Made by a program: the position numbers and the translations under genes. A model generated the notes under the pieces. That model searched no databases, was not told the origin of the DNA, and worked only from the letters and a program-made list of their open reading frames with translations. From positions 62,001 to 126,000 of the forward strand of contig JADZEX010000034.1 in NCBI GenBank assembly GCA_020850355.1: a DNA stretch of 64,000 bases, in the 5' to 3' direction. This document shows, piece by piece, positions 24,400 through 32,225 of the stretch. Position 1 is the stretch's first letter. Every line of letters starts with the position of its first letter. The stretch comes from Fimbriimonadaceae bacterium (GTDB taxonomy: Bacteria > Armatimonadota > UBA10988).

Positions 24400-26370
24400 A
24401 TGCTCAAACGAGTCGTCATCGCTCTGCTGCTGGGAACGCTGCTGCAGCCGCTGGCCGGCCAGGCGCAGGACAAGCAGGCGGAGATTCAGGCCCTCAAGGA
24501 CCGGCAGACCGACCTCAAAGACAAGTTGGCCGCCGCCGAGAAGCTCCAGGCGGCCCGGCCGCAAGGTCAGCGGGCGGCGCTGCAGGCGACCATCGACAAG
24601 TACCGCGCGGAACTGGCCGACCTCGATGCGAAGCTCGCGGCCCTTGGCGCGGGCGGCGCGACAGCCGGCGGCAAGGAACTCGACGAGAAGACTCGCAAAG
24701 AGATTGCCGACCTCAAGAAGAAGCGCGCCGCACTGCTGACGCGGATCACCGCGCGCTATGCCGAGATTGAGAAGACTCCCAAAGACCAGCCCGCCGCGCC
24801 CGGCGGCGGAATGGCCGGTGGCCCGGCCGCGCCTGGTGGGCCGGCGATGCCCGGCATGCCCGGCCCGGCGGTCGACCCCGCGGGTGGGGCCGATCCCGGC
24901 GGCATGGCCCCCGGCGCCGAGGGCATGGGCGGCATGGGCGCCGTGCCGATGTCCCGGCGGCAACTGCTCGAGCAGCAACAGCGCGAAGACCTCGACGAGC
25001 TGGAGCGGATCAAGCTGCGGATCAAGCTGCTCGAAGAGGGTCCCTCGGAGTCGATGCTGCCGGACAACGACAATCAGCCCGAGATGAATCCGCTGCTGCT
25101 CTACGGCGGCAGCCTCGAGAAGAGCCCGCTGGCCCCGAAGATCGGACCCTGGGGCAGCGGCAACATCAGCGAGAACGACACCGGCATCGTCGAGGGGCTG
25201 AAGTCGCTGTTGGTCTACACCGACGGCTACTACCGCGGCGTGCGGATCGACTTCGGCAACGCCGCCGAGATCGCCAAGTACTTCGACAAGCCGGACATCA
25301 GCTACCTGCAGTTCGACGTCGCGTTCTTCGCCAAACAGGCGCCCGCGGCGACCGGCGGCACGCCGGGCATGCCCGGCAGTGGTGGCGAGAGCGCTGGCAT
25401 GGGCGCGCCCGGTGGCGTCCTCGATCCGGGGATGGCGCCCGGTGGCTTCAGCGGTGGCCCGCCCGTCGAAGGAGCGCCCGGGATGCCGGCGCCGGCGATG
25501 GGTTCGGGCGCTGGGGCGCCCGGCGGTCCGGCGATGCCGGCGATGCCCGGGATGCCCCCCGCGCCGGCCGGTTCCGGTGCGCCCGGTGGCGCGGCGATGC
25601 CTCCTGGGATGCCCGGCATGCCCGGCATGCCCGGCATCGGCAGCGACGGGCTGCCCCTGCCGGGGATGCCCGGCGAGCCTGGCGCGCCGGGTGGTGCCGG
25701 CCTGCCCGGCGGCCCTGGCGCCCCGGCCGCCCCGGCCGTCAAGCCGCCGCCGGCCACTCGTAGCCTGCGCGTCGTGCTCGACACCGACCGCGGTCCGGTG
25801 GTGATCGAAGACCACTACTTCGACCACACCTACGAGGTCAACCCCGGCTGGACGCGGGTCTTCATTCCGGTCAAGGAGTTCATCCTGCCGAATGAGCGGA
25901 AGCCCAGCACGCTGACCCGGCTGCGGCTGTTCGGCGACACCAAGGACGCCTTCTACGTCGGCATGATCCGCTTCGTCGCCGACGAAGTGCCGCTCACGCC
26001 GCAGATCCTCGGGCCTGAGAAGGTCGACGCCGTGGCCGGCGAGGAGCTCAAGCTCGAAGGCAGCATCGCCGCCGGGCTGAGCCTCGTCGACTACGCCTGG
26101 GACTGGGGCGACGGCGACACCGAGGAGACCGACGAGCCGGTGGCGACCCACCTCTACGTCAAGGCCGGGACCTACACGGTGACCCTCACCGCGCGCGATA
26201 AGGACAAGCTGAAGGCCGACGGCAAGACCACCATTCGCGTGGTGGTGAAGCCGTTCAGCGAAGCCCCGAAGCGGCCGGCGGTGCAACCCGGGATGCCGGG
26301 CGGGATGCCGGGCGGACCGGCCGCCCCGGCGCCGGGGATGCCTCCCGGCTTCAGCGCCCCGCAGAACTAG
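24400..26370 (+). CDS. Exported coiled-coil/PKD protein with Gly-Met-Pro-rich insertion
   Basis: This is a 656-residue protein starting at ATG 24400 with a signal peptide (MLKRVVIALLLGTLLQPLAG). Parts in order: a charged coiled coil (about 22-120), a first Gly-Met-Pro-rich spacer (130-185), a second short coiled coil, a beta-sandwich half (GYYRGVRIDFGNAAEI to LQFDVAFFAK), an approximately 135-residue Gly/Met/Pro/Ala-rich stretch with GMPGMPGMP runs, then the rest of the sandwich (VVIEDHYFDHTY, TRVFIPVKEF, FYVGMIRFVAD). A PKD domain follows (SLVDYAWDWGDGD to AGTYTVTLTA), and the C-terminus is again GMPGG-rich. It is likely a cell-surface structural or glycan-binding protein. A perfect hairpin follows the stop. 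Confidence 0.75.
   Translation: MLKRVVIALLLGTLLQPLAGQAQDKQAEIQALKDRQTDLKDKLAAAEKLQAARPQGQRAALQATIDKYRAELADLDAKLAALGAGGATAGGKELDEKTRKEIADLKKKRAALLTRITARYAEIEKTPKDQPAAPGGGMAGGPAAPGGPAMPGMPGPAVDPAGGADPGGMAPGAEGMGGMGAVPMSRRQLLEQQQREDLDELERIKLRIKLLEEGPSESMLPDNDNQPEMNPLLLYGGSLEKSPLAPKIGPWGSGNISENDTGIVEGLKSLLVYTDGYYRGVRIDFGNAAEIAKYFDKPDISYLQFDVAFFAKQAPAATGGTPGMPGSGGESAGMGAPGGVLDPGMAPGGFSGGPPVEGAPGMPAPAMGSGAGAPGGPAMPAMPGMPPAPAGSGAPGGAAMPPGMPGMPGMPGIGSDGLPLPGMPGEPGAPGGAGLPGGPGAPAAPAVKPPPATRSLRVVLDTDRGPVVIEDHYFDHTYEVNPGWTRVFIPVKEFILPNERKPSTLTRLRLFGDTKDAFYVGMIRFVADEVPLTPQILGPEKVDAVAGEELKLEGSIAAGLSLVDYAWDWGDGDTEETDEPVATHLYVKAGTYTVTLTARDKDKLKADGKTTIRVVVKPFSEAPKRPAVQPGMPGGMPGGPAAPAPGMPPGFSAPQN
25351..25750 (+). 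repeat. Low-complexity Gly-Met-Pro-rich coding repeat
   Basis: The DNA encodes many GMP, GAP and GGP triplets, some in perfect tandem (ATGCCCGGC repeated). It is collagen-like in its frequent Gly-X-Pro spacing, but the register is interrupted. It sits between two halves of what looks like a single beta-sandwich domain. Confidence 0.7.
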
Positions 26371-26392
26371 CGGGCCTGACACAGCATCACCA

Positions 26393-26424
26393 AGAGGGCC
26401 GCCCCCACGGGGGGGCGGCCCTCT
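26393..26424. terminator. Perfect 14-bp hairpin between convergent genes
   Basis: AGAGGGCCGCCCCC (26393-26406), a four-base loop and its exact complement (26411-26424) lie between the PKD gene and the convergent MarR gene. The symmetric placement suggests a bidirectional terminator. There is no long T-run, but the stem is very strong. Confidence 0.75.
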
Positions 26425-26453
26425 GCACATTGCGGGTCTGGCCGACAGGCCGG

Positions 26454-26939
26454 CTAAGCGGCCTCGCGCTGCGCGTAGACGTTGCGGCGCAGCTTCTCCA
26501 GCAAGCTGTTGAGGTGCTCCAGCTCGGTTGGCGTCAACGACCCGGTCAGCCGCCGCCGTTGCTGATAGAGCGGGCCCTGCAGCTCGCGTAGGAGGCTGTC
26601 GCCAGCGGCCGTCAGGCGCGCGTAGACGACTCGCCGGTCGGCCTGGCTGCGCACCCGTTCGGTCAGCCCTTTCGACTGCAGGCGGTCGACCAGCCGGGTG
26701 ACGTTGGCGCAGTCTTCGATCAACTGCCCACCGATCTCCAGCACCGGCAGGCCGTGCGGCCCGGCCGCGCGCAGCACGCGCAGTACGGTGTACTGCTGCC
26801 AGGTCAACCCGTGCGCCGCCACCGCCGCCTGCAACTCGCGTTGGACCAGGTCGCCGCTCTTCAGCAACGCCAGAATCGTCTCAGTCGCCGCGTCCTCGAA
26901 CGGGCGGGTCTGCGCCAGCTCCTGTTCCAACAACGACAT
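26454..26939 (-). CDS. MarR family transcriptional regulator
   Basis: This is a 161-residue protein starting at ATG 26939 with GGAGAGG 4 bases upstream; a GTG one codon earlier is possible. The winged helix-turn-helix is clear (LTWQQYTVLRVLRAAG, then ANVTRLVDRLQSKGLTERV and the wing SQADRRVVYARLT about 61-105), flanked by dimerisation helices at both ends. MarR proteins are dimeric repressors released by phenolic or other small ligands. It is divergent from the DUF1016 gene with a 173-base gap, so it may control its own promoter and perhaps that gene. No obvious operator palindrome was found. Confidence 0.9.
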   Translation of the reverse strand: MSLLEQELAQTRPFEDAATETILALLKSGDLVQRELQAAVAAHGLTWQQYTVLRVLRAAGPHGLPVLEIGGQLIEDCANVTRLVDRLQSKGLTERVRSQADRRVVYARLTAAGDSLLRELQGPLYQQRRRLTGSLTPTELEHLNSLLEKLRRNVYAQREAA

Positions 26940-27112
26940 CACACCTCTCCGCCATCGTCAGACACCCCAGCGCGGCGCATGTGGCGGGCGGTCTGGTCGG
27001 TCCCATCGCCGCCGTCCGGCCGCCACGACACCGCCGGGCACCGTCCGGCAGGCAATCCGTGGGAGGAGCATGTGCTGCTTGCGTGAAGTCACCGCAGGAG
27101 TGGTGAGAACAC

Positions 27113-28135
27113 ATGAATCACGAGACCCTGCCAGCAGACTACCCGGAGTTGCTACGAGACCTGCAGGAGCGGATCCGGATGACGCAGATCCGGGCGGCGG
27201 TGGGTGTCAACCGTGAGCTGGTGCTGCTCTACTGGCGGATCGGACGCGAGATTCTGGTGAAGCAGGCCGAGCGCGGCTGGGGCGCCGCCGTGATCGACCG
27301 GCTGGCGGCCGACTTGCGGCGGACGTTCCCCGACCAGAAGGGCTTCTCGGCGCGCAACCTCAAGTACATGCGGGCCTTCGCCGCGGCCTGGCCGGAGGAG
27401 GCAATCGTGCAACAGGCTGTTGCACAATTGCCGTGGGGGCACAATCTGGTGCTGCTGACCAAGCTCGACTCGCCCGATGACCGGATCTGGTACACCCGGC
27501 AGAGCTGCGCGCATGGCTGGAGCCGGAGCATCCTGACCCACCAGATCGAGACCGGCCTGATCCGGCGGCAGGGCGCCGCGCTGACCAACTTTGAGCGGAC
27601 TCTGCCCGGGCCGCAGTCCGAGCTGGCGCAGCAGATCACCAAGGACCCCTACACCTTCGACTTCCTGACCCTCGGCCCGGCCGCCCATGAACGCGACCTG
27701 GAGCGCGGCCTGCTGGGCCATGTCCGAGAGTTCCTGCTCGAACTCGGCGTCGGCTTCGCCTTCGTCGGCAGCCAGTACCACCTCGACGTCGGCAGCCAGG
27801 ACTTCTACCTCGACCTGCTGTTCTACCACTACCGGCTGCGCTGCTTCGTGGTGATCGACCTGAAGGTCGATGAGTTCCGGCCGGAGTACGCCGGCAAGAT
27901 GAACTTCTACCTCTCGGTGGTCGACGATCTCCTGCGCACCGAGGGCGACCAGCCGAGCATCGGCATCCTGCTCTGCAAAGGCTCGCAGCGGCTGGTGGTT
28001 GAGTACGCCCTGCGTGATCTGGGCAAGCCGATCGGCGTCTCGGCGTACGACATCGTCGCGGCCCTGCCCGACCAGCTCCAGGGCAGCCTGCCGACGGTCG
28101 AGCAGTTGGAGCAGCAACTACGCGACCTGCCCTGA
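27113..28135 (+). CDS. DUF1016/YhcG-type PDDEXK nuclease family protein
   Basis: This 340-residue protein starts at ATG 27113 with GGAG about 12 bases upstream. The N-terminal domain contains ELVLLYWRIGREIL and FSARNLKYMRAFA, the DNA-binding DUF1016_N pattern. The C-terminal nuclease domain contains VGSQYHLDVGSQDFYLDLLFYH, then CFVVIDLKVDEFRPEYAGKM, supplying the D-x(n)-D-x-K core of the PD-(D/E)xK fold. YhcG-like proteins are widespread, mobile and often sit near defence or restriction genes; their action is not settled. Here it stands alone between MarR and a toroid-like protein. Confidence 0.9.
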   Translation: MNHETLPADYPELLRDLQERIRMTQIRAAVGVNRELVLLYWRIGREILVKQAERGWGAAVIDRLAADLRRTFPDQKGFSARNLKYMRAFAAAWPEEAIVQQAVAQLPWGHNLVLLTKLDSPDDRIWYTRQSCAHGWSRSILTHQIETGLIRRQGAALTNFERTLPGPQSELAQQITKDPYTFDFLTLGPAAHERDLERGLLGHVREFLLELGVGFAFVGSQYHLDVGSQDFYLDLLFYHYRLRCFVVIDLKVDEFRPEYAGKMNFYLSVVDDLLRTEGDQPSIGILLCKGSQRLVVEYALRDLGKPIGVSAYDIVAALPDQLQGSLPTVEQLEQQLRDLP

Positions 28136-28160
28136 GGCCTCCCGGCCGCCGTGATCCCCC

Positions 28161-28190
28161 TTGACGTGCCGTTGGCGTTGGTGCTACATG
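28161..28190 (+). promoter_or_regulatory. Candidate promoter for the toroid-like gene
   Basis: TTGACG (28161-28166) and TACATG (28185-28190) are separated by 18 bases. Transcription would start near 28197, followed by GAGAAGG and ATG 28220. The -35 box matches the consensus at five of six bases. Confidence 0.45.
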
Positions 28191-28219
28191 CTGGCACGAG
28201 AGCAGTGAGAAGGTCTGCC

Positions 28220-29293
28220 ATGGCCCGCGCCATCGTCCGCAAAGTACTCGCCACCGCCGCCCACGGCCGCTGCGTCGTCTGGCCGAAAACCGAGTGGGAG
28301 GCCGTCCCCGCGCCGGGCGCAGCGGGTCAGGTGACGATTGATGGGCAGCCGGTCGCCATCACCGTCACCACCGAGGACTGCAACTGCCGGGCCAATGGCT
28401 GGCACGAGCACCGCTTCCTCTGCTTCGCCGAGGGTGTCGGGCCGAGGGTCGGCCGACGGGTGACGGTCACGGTTGGCGACGGGCCGGTGGCCACGTCAGC
28501 GGGCCCGAGCCTGGTGGCGATGATCGACGAAGTGAACGACGCGGCGCTGTTCGGGCAGGCCTTGAGCAAGACCCGGATCAAGACGCTGGGCAAACTGCTT
28601 GGTCGGCAGCAGGGCTTGCCGGGCAGCTACCCCGGTCTGTTCGCGCTGTTCGGCGACGAACTGGCCGCCGGCTACCGGTTCCCGACCGGTGAACGGATCG
28701 CGACCTGGGCGGGCTCGCGCCACATCTGCGGCGAGGAAGCTCTGCGCGCGCTGGTGCTGCTCGACCAGTGGGAGCAACCGACCGGCCAGACCATCGCCCG
28801 GGCCGCCATCGAGCGGGCCGTGGCGGCGATGGAGCCAGTGCTTGAGTCCAGCCCTGACCCTGGCCGGTTCTGCTGCAACCAGTGCAGCATCGCGCTTTGG
28901 CGGGTGTGGGCCACGGGAGGCTACAGCCGAGGCGATCAACATCTGGCGGCCGGACTGGCGTGGTTGGCGCAGCGGCGGGACGGCCAGGGCGGCTGGCGCG
29001 GGCTGCCGTTCTACTACACCTTCTCAGCGCTGGTCGCCGCCGGCCAACGGGCCGCAGCCGAGCTGTCGTATGTCCGGCCGCGGGCCGAGAGGCTGCTGGC
29101 GCGGGGGTGCGGGGTGATGACGAGGCGGTGGTGGCGCGGCGGACGGCGTTGTTGGCGGCGGTCACCGGCTGCGCTTGAGTCAGGTCTGGCCGTCGCGACA
29201 GCCGACCAGCGCTCGGGGGGGCTGACCAGCGGTCACCACCTCGCTGGCGGCTGCTACCCAATCGGCCGTGTGGCGCCACCCGGGCCCCCGTGA
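28220..29293 (+). CDS. Prenyltransferase/squalene-cyclase-like toroid protein, apparently frameshifted near its C-terminus
   Basis: The ATG at 28220 has GAGAAGG upstream and gives 357 residues as read. Residues 1-90 form a small Cys-containing beta domain (TIDGQPVAITVTTEDCNCRA). Residues 100-295 show alpha-alpha repeats (HICGEEALRALVLLDQW; FCCNQCSIALWRVWATGGYS; HLAAGLAWLAQRRDGQGGWR), as in terpenoid-cyclase-like toroids. After about codon 294 (29099) the reading frame becomes low-GC3, Arg/Trp-rich and protein-unlike. The minus-one frame instead reads DDEAVVARRTALLAAVTGCA and stops at 29178 with high GC3. One missing base in the G-runs at 29103-29114 would restore it. Function is unknown. Confidence 0.65.
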   Translation: MARAIVRKVLATAAHGRCVVWPKTEWEAVPAPGAAGQVTIDGQPVAITVTTEDCNCRANGWHEHRFLCFAEGVGPRVGRRVTVTVGDGPVATSAGPSLVAMIDEVNDAALFGQALSKTRIKTLGKLLGRQQGLPGSYPGLFALFGDELAAGYRFPTGERIATWAGSRHICGEEALRALVLLDQWEQPTGQTIARAAIERAVAAMEPVLESSPDPGRFCCNQCSIALWRVWATGGYSRGDQHLAAGLAWLAQRRDGQGGWRGLPFYYTFSALVAAGQRAAAELSYVRPRAERLLARGCGVMTRRWWRGGRRCWRRSPAALESGLAVATADQRSGGLTSGHHLAGGCYPIGRVAPPGPP

Positions 29294-29387
29294 GAGGAGC
29301 AGTACCAAGGCGAGCCGGCGCGACCCCAGCGCCGCTCTCCTGGGCGAGAGTTCGGCGCCCCGCGGGCCCGTGGTGCAGGCCAGTCGG

Positions 29388-32225
29388 CTACCCGGCGGGC
29401 CGGCCCATGGCCACGACATCCCTTGCCCGTGCCGCCGGAGTCACCACCAACTCGACCACCTTCCCGCCACGCACGGCGCCGGTCAGCACGGTGTTGTCGC
29501 TGGCGTGCAGCCGGAACTCGACGTCCCACTCGGGCGGCCAGGCCGGGCAGAGCAGGAGCTGCTCGCCGACCTCCTGCAGCAGCATCCGTTGCAGGCCATG
29601 CAGCGCGACATTGCCGTGGTCCTGGTCGGGGACCCAGTCGTAGTTCGGGCCCCAGAAGGCTGGGAAGCGGCTGCCGGCGTCGGAGGTGCTGAAGTTGTGC
29701 AGCACGGCGGCGGCGGCGTCGGCGGTGAGGCCGAGGTAGGCGGCCTGGATGGCGTCCTGCTGCCAGCCGCCACTGCGGCGATGCACGCGCCGGGCGAAGG
29801 TCTCCCGGCCGACCGCCAGATCCGGCCGGGCGACGCCGTAGAGCCGATAGGGGAAGACGGCGTACAGTTCGGGGTTCTCGACGTTCTTGGCCGGCTCCAG
29901 CGTTTCGGCGCAGGGCAGCAGCCAGGTCTGCCCGCCCTCGCGGCGCGTTGGCAGGGGCGGCAACTCGGTCAGCAGGCGTTGCCAGCCGGCGCGGTCGGCG
30001 CTGGTCCAGGCGGTCGGCAGGGCCAGCAGGCGGGTCAGCACGTCGCGCAGGCCGGCGATCTCTGGCAACGGGTCGATGCAGCGCTGCCAGGTCTCCAGCG
30101 ACTGCGCCGGCTCGAAGCGGATCCGACCGTCGCGGCGCGGCCAGTGCAGGTCGAAGAAGGTCAGGATCGGACGGGCCAGCGGCTCGACCTGGCGGCGGTA
30201 GAAGGCCTCGTCGCCAGTCATCGCGCCGCGGTCGAGCAGCAACGTCAGCAGCTCCAGGCCGCTGCTCCAGTACCACTTGATGTAGGTGTTGTCGATCTCT
30301 CCGTCGCGCTTGCCGGCCCGCTCCCAGCCGTAGTTCTGCTGGGCGTAGGTGCCCCAGAAGGTCAGCGTCTCGGGGAAGAACGCTCCCGCGTGACCGAAGT
30401 AGAGCGGCGTGCGGGCTGTGGCCAGCGGCAACTGGGCGAGGTACATCTCCCAGAGCGGCTGCATCAAGTCGAAGTCGCCGGCGGGGAGCATCGCCCAGTA
30501 GGGCAGACGGGTGTTTTGGAACCAGTACGGGTCGCCCCACCGCCGGTAGTCCGGGTCCCAGGTGTCCTCGCCGCGCTGCGGGTCGACCGTGAAGAGCGAG
30601 CCGTTGAACTTGATCGGTGCCCCGCCGCGCCCGGCCGCCGCGTTGAGGTAGCGCTGCAGGGCGGCGCCCCGGGTCAGCGCCTCGCCGACCGTCCGGGCGT
30701 TGACCCGGCCCGCCGCGGCGCGCGTGGCCACCGGCCGGCCGTCGACGTAGAGCACCTGCTCGCCGGTCTGCTGGCTGTAGGTCGCCACGAGGTGCGACCA
30801 GGCGTTGCGCGGCAGCCGGGCCGGATGGCTGAGCGTGCCGGCAGCGACGATCAGTCGCAGCGAATCGCCGGGCCAGGTGTCCAGGAGGTAGCCGTCGGCA
30901 GTGCCGACCGGTGACTTGTCGAGGATGCGGCCCCCGCCCGCGGGCAACTCGGCGGCTCGCAGCCACGCCTCCAGGGTCACCGCGTCGGTCAAGTTGAGAC
31001 GAGCGTCGGGGGCCACTTCGAGGTAACCCGGACCGTCGAACCGCAGGCCCTCGGGCGTCGCCGGCAGATTGCCCACGACGCGGGCGGCCAGACCGTCGCC
31101 GGCGCGGTTGGCGACCACCCCGTCGCGGCACTGCGTGAGGTCCCACCACCCGCTGGCCCCAGGCGCGGCGGTCGTTGGACTGCTGGCCAACGTGGCGACG
31201 TCGGCCGCGGTGAGCGCTCGGCCGAAGATTCGCGCGCTGCGGATGACGCCCCGGAAGCCGTTGCCGCCCTGGCTGTCGGCGCCGATCCGCAACGGCAGGT
31301 CGTTGACCGTGATGCCGCCCGCCCCGGGCAAGGGCTGGGTGCTGCTGACGCGGATCCAGCTCCGCTCCCAGAACGCCTGCCACCAGGCCTGGTGGGCCGC
31401 CCAGGCGGCCGGCAGGCGCGGCGGCTCGAGCGCCTCGACGGCGGCCAGCCAGGCGGCGGCGGTGGTCTGCTGTTGCTGCACCACCACCGCGACCGTCGCC
31501 GCCGTCAGCGGCGCGGCGCTGCGCAGCGTCAGCGGGTCCACCCGCCGCAGCTCGGCGGCGCGCACCTGCGCTCCGAAGGTGCGCCCCAACAGCGGATCGC
31601 GCAACGACGGGATCAGGCTGCCCAGCCCCTGGTGCCGCAGCACCTGCTCCCAGCAGGAGCGCTCGTTACGGTGGTACCAGGTCAGGGTCGGCCCCGGCCG
31701 CGTGACGACGGTGTCCGGGTCCTGCACCAGCGGCTGTGGCCCGCCGGCCAGGCCGTAGGCGCTGAGCAGCTCGCCGCCGTGCAGCTCGCGCGGCTGGGTC
31801 CGCCAGACCTCGTTGCGCACGGTTAGCCCGACCGGCTCCGCTGCCCGCAGCTCGACCCGCAGCCACGGCGCGTGGGCGTCGATCCAGACCCGCAACTCGA
31901 CCGGCGGCGCGCTGATCTCGATGGCGCCGTCGGCGAGGTTCAGGGTCTGCCGAAAGGGCCGGCCGGCCAAGAACGGGTTCGGCGTCAGGCTGAGCCGGAG
32001 CCGGCCGATCTTGAGCAGCCGGCCGTTGCCGTCCCAGGCGTCCGACTTCGCCAGCAGCAGCAACAGGTCACCGTCGGACTCGACCCAGACGTTGGCGGCC
32101 AGGTCGCCGTTGCCGAGCGGCATCGAGCCCGCGCTGTCGCGGCTGGGGGAGGTCCAGGTGACGCTCGCCTCGGCCAGCGCCGGGTGGCCGGCCAGGGGCA
32201 GCAGCAGGGGCAGCGACCAGATCAC
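29388..32225 (-). CDS. Secreted DUF5703/GH95-like glycoside hydrolase with inserted LamG-like domain
   Basis: This 945-residue protein starts at GTG 32225 with GGAGG 6 bases upstream, abutting the previous gene. The signal peptide is IWSLPLLLPLAGHPALAEA. The N-terminal domain (SRDSAGSMPLGNGDLAANVW, then LLAKSDAWDGNGR) is DUF5703-like and related to GH95. The alpha/alpha barrel resumes with GGAPIKFNGSLFTVDPQRG and runs to about 850. About residues 300-500 form a concanavalin/LamG-like sandwich (LRIGADSQGGNGFRGVI; LRFDGPGYLEVAPDARLNLT; NAWSHLVATYSQQTGEQVLY) inserted in between. It probably cleaves terminal fucose-like or related sugars outside the cell. Confidence 0.78.
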   Translation of the reverse strand: MIWSLPLLLPLAGHPALAEASVTWTSPSRDSAGSMPLGNGDLAANVWVESDGDLLLLLAKSDAWDGNGRLLKIGRLRLSLTPNPFLAGRPFRQTLNLADGAIEISAPPVELRVWIDAHAPWLRVELRAAEPVGLTVRNEVWRTQPRELHGGELLSAYGLAGGPQPLVQDPDTVVTRPGPTLTWYHRNERSCWEQVLRHQGLGSLIPSLRDPLLGRTFGAQVRAAELRRVDPLTLRSAAPLTAATVAVVVQQQQTTAAAWLAAVEALEPPRLPAAWAAHQAWWQAFWERSWIRVSSTQPLPGAGGITVNDLPLRIGADSQGGNGFRGVIRSARIFGRALTAADVATLASSPTTAAPGASGWWDLTQCRDGVVANRAGDGLAARVVGNLPATPEGLRFDGPGYLEVAPDARLNLTDAVTLEAWLRAAELPAGGGRILDKSPVGTADGYLLDTWPGDSLRLIVAAGTLSHPARLPRNAWSHLVATYSQQTGEQVLYVDGRPVATRAAAGRVNARTVGEALTRGAALQRYLNAAAGRGGAPIKFNGSLFTVDPQRGEDTWDPDYRRWGDPYWFQNTRLPYWAMLPAGDFDLMQPLWEMYLAQLPLATARTPLYFGHAGAFFPETLTFWGTYAQQNYGWERAGKRDGEIDNTYIKWYWSSGLELLTLLLDRGAMTGDEAFYRRQVEPLARPILTFFDLHWPRRDGRIRFEPAQSLETWQRCIDPLPEIAGLRDVLTRLLALPTAWTSADRAGWQRLLTELPPLPTRREGGQTWLLPCAETLEPAKNVENPELYAVFPYRLYGVARPDLAVGRETFARRVHRRSGGWQQDAIQAAYLGLTADAAAAVLHNFSTSDAGSRFPAFWGPNYDWVPDQDHGNVALHGLQRMLLQEVGEQLLLCPAWPPEWDVEFRLHASDNTVLTGAVRGGKVVELVVTPAARARDVVAMGRPAG

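Noticed and set aside
25302-25784. Minus-strand GMP-like frame opposite the PKD protein
   Set aside because: It is the reverse complement of Gly-Met-Pro codons, which also reads as Gly/Pro/Ala repeats. No start signal.
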